Shown: one piece after another, positions 59,558 through 64,000 of the stretch
How positions within the stretch are numbered: the stretch's first letter is position 1
Layout of the letters: every line of letters begins with the position of its first letter
Source: Sulfuricella sp.
GTDB taxonomy: Bacteria > Pseudomonadota > Gammaproteobacteria > Burkholderiales > Sulfuricellaceae
Direction: 5' to 3'
Length of the DNA: 64,000 nt
Assembly (NCBI GenBank): GCA_041651995.1
Contig: JBAZID010000001.1
Location: forward strand, 124,001-188,000
Position numbers and translations under genes: made by a program
Notes under the pieces: generated by a model
The model's input: only the letters and a program-made list of their open reading frames with translations
Told to the model about the DNA's origin: nothing
Databases searched by the model: none

Positions 59558-60842
59558 GCTGGAAGTCTGGTTATTCGCCGACCGTGTCGGCACCCTGGCG
59601 CTGGTTGATGGTCGACTGAGTTTTTGCTATGCACCCGACTGGCTATCGCGTCCAGACGCCGTTGCCTTGTCCAACTCGCTGCCCCTGAAAGCGGAGCCGT
59701 TCGACGATCGCAAATCTCGCCCCTTCTTTGCCGGTCTGCTGCCAGAGGGGCAGATGCGCCGCCTGATTGCGCAACAGTTCCAGGTTTCTGGCCAGAACGA
59801 CTTTGCGCTGCTGGGCCACATCGGTGGCGAATGCGCCGGGGCCGTGACGTTCCTTGAGCCGGGGCAGGCTTTGCCTGTGCCTACACGCAACGATGACGTT
59901 CAATGGCTGAGCGACGAGGAAGTCGTTGCCATCCTGGATGAATTGCCGCGTCGCCCCATGCTGGCAGGCAAAGACGGCTTGCGGCTTTCCCTGGCTGGTG
60001 CCCAGGACAAACTACCGGTGGTTTTCGATGGCGCCCGCATTGGGCTGCCCCTCAATGGCACGCCCAGCTCCCACATCTTGAAGCCCGCCATCCACGCCGT
60101 TGAGGACAGTGTGATCAACGAGGGATTTTGCATGGCACTGGCTGAGGCCATGCAGCTCAAGCCGGCGAAATCGAAAGTTCATGCTGTATTGGATCGCCCA
60201 TTCCTGCTGGTTGAGCGCTACGACCGGGTCGTGGATGCTCCAGAGCACCGGCAACGCCTTCATCAGGAGGATTTCTGCCAGGCGCTTGGCGTGGTGCCTG
60301 AAATGAAATACCAAAATGAGGGTGGCCCCGATCTGGCCCAATGCTTCAATCTGGTGCGCCGTGCGACGCGCCCCAGTGCGCCGCAGATCCTGCGCTTGTT
60401 CGATTACGTGATCTTCAATGCGCTGATCGGCAATCATGATGCGCACGCCAAGAATTTCTCACTGCTGTACTCAGGCAAGACACCCATTCTGGCGCCGTTC
60501 TACGACACGCTATCGACAGCGGTGTATCCAACGTTGACACCGAAGATGGCGATGAAAATCGGCAGCAGGTACAAGTTCAGCGAAGTCCAGGCGCGGCACT
60601 GGGATCAGTTTGCAGAAGGCGTAGGCCTTGCCAAGGCACAGGCTAAAAGACGCATTCTGGAGTTGGCAAAGTCACTGCCACCCACCGCGCTCGAACTCCG
60701 ATCTGCCCCCGGACTCGGCTTTACCGGAAAGGCAGTGGTTGAACGAATCATTGCCTTGATTGAACAACGCTGCGCTCTGACGATTCGGCGGCTCACCGGC
60801 CCCACCGCCGAAAATGAAGCGGCCGCCGAACCATCTGCCTGA
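59547..60842 (+). CDS. hipA: HipA-type kinase toxin (second HipBA pair)
   Basis: Start ATG 59547 (MAHELEVWLFADRVGTLALV), 431 residues. N-subdomain (FFAGLLPEGQMRRLIAQQF), P-loop-like LSLAGAQDKLPVVFDG and catalytic LIGNHDAHAKNFSLLY are complete. It is only distantly similar to the HipA at 26505-27833, so the two were acquired separately. Last intact gene of the ssrA island. Confidence 0.93.
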   Translation: MAHELEVWLFADRVGTLALVDGRLSFCYAPDWLSRPDAVALSNSLPLKAEPFDDRKSRPFFAGLLPEGQMRRLIAQQFQVSGQNDFALLGHIGGECAGAVTFLEPGQALPVPTRNDDVQWLSDEEVVAILDELPRRPMLAGKDGLRLSLAGAQDKLPVVFDGARIGLPLNGTPSSHILKPAIHAVEDSVINEGFCMALAEAMQLKPAKSKVHAVLDRPFLLVERYDRVVDAPEHRQRLHQEDFCQALGVVPEMKYQNEGGPDLAQCFNLVRRATRPSAPQILRLFDYVIFNALIGNHDAHAKNFSLLYSGKTPILAPFYDTLSTAVYPTLTPKMAMKIGSRYKFSEVQARHWDQFAEGVGLAKAQAKRRILELAKSLPPTALELRSAPGLGFTGKAVVERIIALIEQRCALTIRRLTGPTAENEAAAEPSA

Positions 60843-60852
60843 ACCGCCGGAT

Positions 60853-60893
60853 GGACGCTGGTTCGATTCCCCATTGGAATCGAACCAGCGTCC
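60853..60893. repeat. Palindrome made of two inverted ssrA T-arm-like copies
   Basis: GGACGCTGGTTCGATTCC, loop CCATT, then its exact 18-bp complement. Each arm matches the ssrA T-arm in 17 of 18 bases. It lies 10 bp after the hipA stop and could also act as a strong hairpin. Confidence 0.7.
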
Positions 60894-61019
60894 GCATTTC
60901 CGATGTGCCCGACTCTCCTCCTCTGTTAGACTGGCGACTAATTCTGCCGTTTTTCGCGATTCTTCGTAGCAGCTTTTGCAAGCCAAAATGGCTGAGTTGA
61001 CCAGGTTTGACGGGAGCGG

Positions 61020-61072
61020 CCGCCTCACCACCAAATCGAACAAAAACGACACTACATGGCTGTCGTTTTTGT
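61020..61072 (+). repeat. Distal copy of the ssrA 3' end and terminator (island right boundary)
   Basis: CCGCCTCACCACCAAATCGA continues ACAAAAACGAC and forms a hairpin with GTCGTTTTTGTT. The ssrA end reads CCGCCTCCACCAAAATCGAA and continues ACAAAAACGGC with the same kind of hairpin. Marks the far junction of the 9-kb insertion. Confidence 0.75.
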
Positions 61073-61190
61073 TTATATGAAACAGGATCACCCCGAGGCG
61101 AGCATGAAGCGCTGAGAATCTTGATCCATGCACGGCACCTCCCTTATAGCCCGGCAGAATTTCTGGCACTGGTTCAACCTGGGAAAGCTT

Positions 61191-61733
61191 ATGGAAAATT
61201 CAACGAGTATTGCACTGCTGCTCATCGGCCTCGTCCTGGGGCCCGGGTATTATGTCTACAGCCACTTTTTGAGTGGCAATGTGGCCGCCACGTATCCTCT
61301 GGTGAAACATCAGGCGGCAGACAATCACTTTGATCCGGTGCTAATCGAGCTTGGCCCAGACATGGGGAAAATCGGACTGATACTCCGCTTCCAGCCCGAT
61401 CACGGCCCGGTGATGACGCCGACCCAGATGCCGCGCAATTCATACCGCGCAGTATTGAAATCCGGCAGCCGGACTGTTTTCGACCAGCCCTTCATGCTGT
61501 CCTCCACCTCGCTTGAGCACGAAGCGTTGTTGAACTTCAGCGAGGCCATGCCTGTATTCAAGGCAGATTCCAGCGCTGTCTATCAACTGGAAATCAGCCA
61601 GACAGGCGAAGCAGGCATGAACCTGATCAGCGCCGACGTGCAGGTCCGCCAGGGCGTCGTGGAACCGGACAAAACACTGATGACCGCTGGTTTCGGCATG
61701 CTGGTGGCGGGCGTGGCGATGTTATTGTTTTAG
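61191..61733 (+). CDS. Membrane-anchored protein of unknown function
   Basis: 180 residues from ATG 61191. One N-terminal helix (SIALLLIGLVLGPGYYVYSH) and one C-terminal helix (MTAGFGMLVAGVAMLLF) enclose a beta-rich domain (about 35-155) without recognisable motifs. Probably an inner-membrane protein with a periplasmic domain. Not recognised further. It is the first chromosomal gene after the island. Confidence 0.7.
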   Translation: MENSTSIALLLIGLVLGPGYYVYSHFLSGNVAATYPLVKHQAADNHFDPVLIELGPDMGKIGLILRFQPDHGPVMTPTQMPRNSYRAVLKSGSRTVFDQPFMLSSTSLEHEALLNFSEAMPVFKADSSAVYQLEISQTGEAGMNLISADVQVRQGVVEPDKTLMTAGFGMLVAGVAMLLF

Positions 61734-61838
61734 CCGCGTATGATAAACATTAGCGCTGTATTTGAACGACTGCGGCGGGAAGAAAATTCCCGAGACGCGA
61801 TGCATCAGCAATTGCCCCCCTTAACGGAGTAACACGGT

Positions 61839-62072
61839 TTGTCCTCTAAACGATTTCGCCTGCCGGCAAGCACAATCATTTTCGGGGCGCTTGGCCTAAG
61901 CGCCCTGGTGCCGGGCCTTTTGGCAATGGCAGGCCTGCTCCACAAATTGCATCCGCTGCTCAATGCCGATGGCGGGCTGGCACTGGTGGTCTCCGGCATC
62001 GCGCTGATCCTGTCCGGCGCATTCCCGCTGGGGCTGGCCTTGCTCGCCAGCCAGAAAAGTCCGGCCGATTGA
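61839..62072 (+). CDS. Small two-helix membrane protein
   Basis: 77 residues from TTG 61839 (GGAG about 14 nt before). Two hydrophobic segments (TIIFGALGLSALVPGLLAMA and LALVVSGIALILSGAFPLGL). Its stop overlaps the TTG start of the flavoprotein gene, so they are co-translated. Function unknown. Confidence 0.6.
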   Translation: MSSKRFRLPASTIIFGALGLSALVPGLLAMAGLLHKLHPLLNADGGLALVVSGIALILSGAFPLGLALLASQKSPAD

Positions 62073-63274
62073 GTTCATTCGATGTCATCGTGATCGGCGC
62101 CGGCGCCGCCGGCATGATGTGTGCGGCGCAGGCAGGCATGCGCGGGCGGCGCGTGCTGCTGCTCGACCATGGCGCAAAGCTCGGCGAGCGCATTCGCATT
62201 TCGGGCGGTGGGCGCTGCAACTTCAGCAACCGCAGCGTGGGGGCGGAAAATTATCTGTCGCAGAATGCGCACTTCTGCCGCTCTGCCCTGGCCCGCTTTT
62301 CCCAGCACGATTTCATCAAGATGGTGGAGCGCCGCCGCATTCCTTACCACGAGCGCGAGCACGGCCAGCTTTTCTGCGACGATTCGGCGCAGGACATCAT
62401 CGACATGCTGAAGGACGCCTGCGACGACGCCGGGGTGCAATGGGCCATGTCCTGCGCCGTGCGGCAGGTGACACGGATCGAGGGCATGGACGGCATGCGC
62501 TTTGCCGTGGCCATGGAGCGCGGCACCTTCCGCTGCCAGTCGCTGGTCGTCGCCACGGGCGGCCTGGCGGTGCCACAAATCGGGGCCAGTCCCTTCGGCT
62601 ACAGGCTGGCGGAGCAGTTCGGCCTGGCCGTGGTGGCGCCAAAACCGGCACTGGTGCCGCTGGCCTTGGCACCCGAAACACTGGCTCCGCTCAAGCCGCT
62701 AGCCGGTTCCACGCTCGACGCCGCGACACTGTGCAATGGCGGTTCATTCCGCGAAAATGTCTTGCTCACTCACCGCGGGCTTTCCGGGCCGGCCATCCTG
62801 CAGATTTCCAGTTACTGGCAGATGCAGGAATACGGCGGCGGCAAACGGCAGCCGATCGAGATCGACCTGCTGCCTGATATCGACGCGGCAGCCTGGCTGG
62901 CTGAACACCGCCACAGCAAGGCACTGCTTTCCAGGCTGCTGACGGAACACCTGCCGCGCCGTTTCGCGCATGAATGGTGCGCGCTGTTCGGCTGGGAGCG
63001 GCCGATCAATGAACTATCCAGGCGTGACATTGGCACCATAGCCGAGGCGCTCAAGGGCTGGGCCCTGATGCCTTCCGGTACGCTGGGTTATGCCAAGGCA
63101 GAGGTGACGCTAGGCGGGGTGGATACCAATGCGCTGTCTTCCAGAACCATGGAAGCCAAGGCGCTGCCGGGGCTCTTTTTTATCGGCGAAGTGGTGGACG
63201 TCACCGGCTGGCTGGGGGGCTACAACTTCCAGTGGGCATGGTCATCGGGCTGGGTCGCAGGGCAGTTTTCCTAG
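62069..63274 (+). CDS. NAD(P)/FAD-dependent oxidoreductase, HI0933/YhiN family
   Basis: 401 residues from TTG 62069 overlapping the previous stop (TTGA). FAD-binding VIVIGAGAAGMMCAAQAG, then the family mark GERIRISGGGRCNFSN, LLTHRGLSGPAILQIS and a C-terminal FFIGEVVDVTGWLGGYNFQW followed by AWSSG. The family is a flavoprotein group of uncertain substrate. Confidence 0.92.
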   Translation: MSSFDVIVIGAGAAGMMCAAQAGMRGRRVLLLDHGAKLGERIRISGGGRCNFSNRSVGAENYLSQNAHFCRSALARFSQHDFIKMVERRRIPYHEREHGQLFCDDSAQDIIDMLKDACDDAGVQWAMSCAVRQVTRIEGMDGMRFAVAMERGTFRCQSLVVATGGLAVPQIGASPFGYRLAEQFGLAVVAPKPALVPLALAPETLAPLKPLAGSTLDAATLCNGGSFRENVLLTHRGLSGPAILQISSYWQMQEYGGGKRQPIEIDLLPDIDAAAWLAEHRHSKALLSRLLTEHLPRRFAHEWCALFGWERPINELSRRDIGTIAEALKGWALMPSGTLGYAKAEVTLGGVDTNALSSRTMEAKALPGLFFIGEVVDVTGWLGGYNFQWAWSSGWVAGQFS

Positions 63275-63328
63275 GATGCAGACAGCCTGGCACTGCAAAT
63301 CATAGATCCGGTGTTGAAGATTGGGTTT

Positions 63329-63360
63329 GTTGGGTTACGCGATAAAGCCGCTAACCCAAC
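63329..63360. repeat. Small intergenic palindrome
   Basis: GTTGGGTTA, 14-nt loop, TAACCCAAC between two convergent genes. REP-like; may stop transcription. Confidence 0.55.
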
Positions 63361-63404
63361 CTACACATTTGCAGCGCATGTTGCGTAATCAATGGGTTCA
63401 GACA

Positions 63405-64000
63405 CTAGTCTGCCTGGGCCAGCCTGGACTTGGCCAGCGGAGGATTCTTGGTGAAGTAACTGCGAATCCCGGCAAGAATGGCTTTGGCCATTTTGTCCTG
63501 GTAGGCATCATCATTGAGGCGCCGCTCTTCCTCCGGGTTGGAGATAAACGCCGTTTCCACCAGAATGGAGGGGATATCGGGCGACTTGAGAACCGCGAAG
63601 CTTGCCTGTTCCACTGCGCCCTTGTGCAAGGCATTGATCCCACCCAGCTCCCCCAGCACCGCCTTGCCCAGCTTCAGGCTGTCGTTGATGGTCGCGGTCT
63701 GCGACAGATCAAGCAGGGTACGCGCCAGATAGGGATCTTTCACATCCAGGTTAACGCCACCGATCAGATCGGCATCATTTTCTTTCTTTGCCAGCCAGCG
63801 CGCCGCAGCCGAGGTGGCACCGCGCTCCGACAGCGCATATACCGATGAGCCACGCGCCTCGGGGCGGGTGAAGGCATCGGCATGAATGGATACAAACAGG
63901 TCCGCGCTGACTTTACGCGCTTTGAGAACCCTGCCGTTGAGTGGAATGAAGTAATCGCCGTCCCGGATCAGCACACCACGCATATTGGGCTCATTGTCCA
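63405..64000 (-). CDS. amiC: N-acetylmuramoyl-L-alanine amidase (AmiC-type), partial
   Basis: C-terminal 198 residues; the frame is open at the window end (DNEPNMRGVLIRDGDYFIPL continues upstream). Amidase_3 motifs: DLFVSIHADAF (zinc His), GSSVYALSERGA, and SILVETAFISNPEEERRLND with the catalytic Glu in VETAF. Cleaves the peptide from peptidoglycan for daughter-cell separation in the periplasm. The N-terminal AMIN domain and export signal lie outside the window. Confidence 0.92.
   Translation of the reverse strand, partial: DNEPNMRGVLIRDGDYFIPLNGRVLKARKVSADLFVSIHADAFTRPEARGSSVYALSERGATSAAARWLAKKENDADLIGGVNLDVKDPYLARTLLDLSQTATINDSLKLGKAVLGELGGINALHKGAVEQASFAVLKSPDIPSILVETAFISNPEEERRLNDDAYQDKMAKAILAGIRSYFTKNPPLAKSRLAQAD

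Overview
The window looks like the chromosome of a betaproteobacterium, most likely order Nitrosomonadales. The reasons are an EpsD-L/exosortase-B polysaccharide locus, an ompA-mtaD-ubiG-gph-ssrA neighbourhood, a tmRNA tag reading ANDENFAVAA, class-typical REP-like palindromes and mostly high-GC genes. This is family recognition by eye; no database search was possible.

Layout. (1) 1-8.0 kb, minus strand: exopolysaccharide export operon with XrtB exosortase (EpsD PPIase, CAAX-type protease, EpsL, then EpsE, EpsF, EpsG, XrtB, EpsI). (2) 8.3-17.3 kb: four unrelated phosphatase-type exported proteins (PhoA, a 5'-nucleotidase, a calcineurin-like metallophosphoesterase, a PhoX/DUF839 protein) plus a lytic transglycosylase, interspersed with a family of about 200-bp imperfect palindromic repeats. 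Two of the phosphatase genes share a 77-bp upstream module, suggesting common, possibly phosphate-dependent, control. (3) 17.6-26.3 kb, minus strand: a ten-gene overlapping operon for a type II secretion/type IV pilus-like machine (pseudopilins, GspF, GspE, PilM/N/O/P-like proteins, secretin). (4) 26.5-32.1 kb: a HipBA toxin-antitoxin pair, tRNA-Arg(CCG), tRNA-Met(CAT) and a small accessory block with a Fic protein whose catalytic His is replaced and an FRG-domain gene broken by one in-frame amber codon. (5) 32.2-51.5 kb, mainly housekeeping: TonB receptor, two-component system, SelD/SelU, ThpR, IspF/IspD, the AmmeMemoRadiSam trio, heptosyltransferase, PerM-like protein, L31, a PMT-type glycosyltransferase, OmpA, MtaD, UbiG, Gph. 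(6) 51.6-61.07 kb: ssrA (tmRNA) followed by a roughly 9-kb island bounded by a second copy of the ssrA 3' end and its terminator. It contains a C-protein-like regulator with a C-box plus a PD-(D/E)xK-NTPase fusion, a broken AbiE remnant, a second AbiE pair with a frameshifted toxin, a canonical Fic protein, VapBC and a second HipBA with three evenly spaced operators. No integrase is present. (7) 61.2-64 kb: two small membrane proteins, an HI0933-type flavoprotein and a cut-off AmiC amidase.

The most promising undescribed system is the two-gene unit at 52.3-54.6 kb. It has restriction-modification style timing control (C-box plus C protein) attached to a nuclease-NTPase, with no methyltransferase anywhere in the island. 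The accessory blocks at tRNA-Met and ssrA behave as defence/toxin-antitoxin hotspots carrying several decaying modules.
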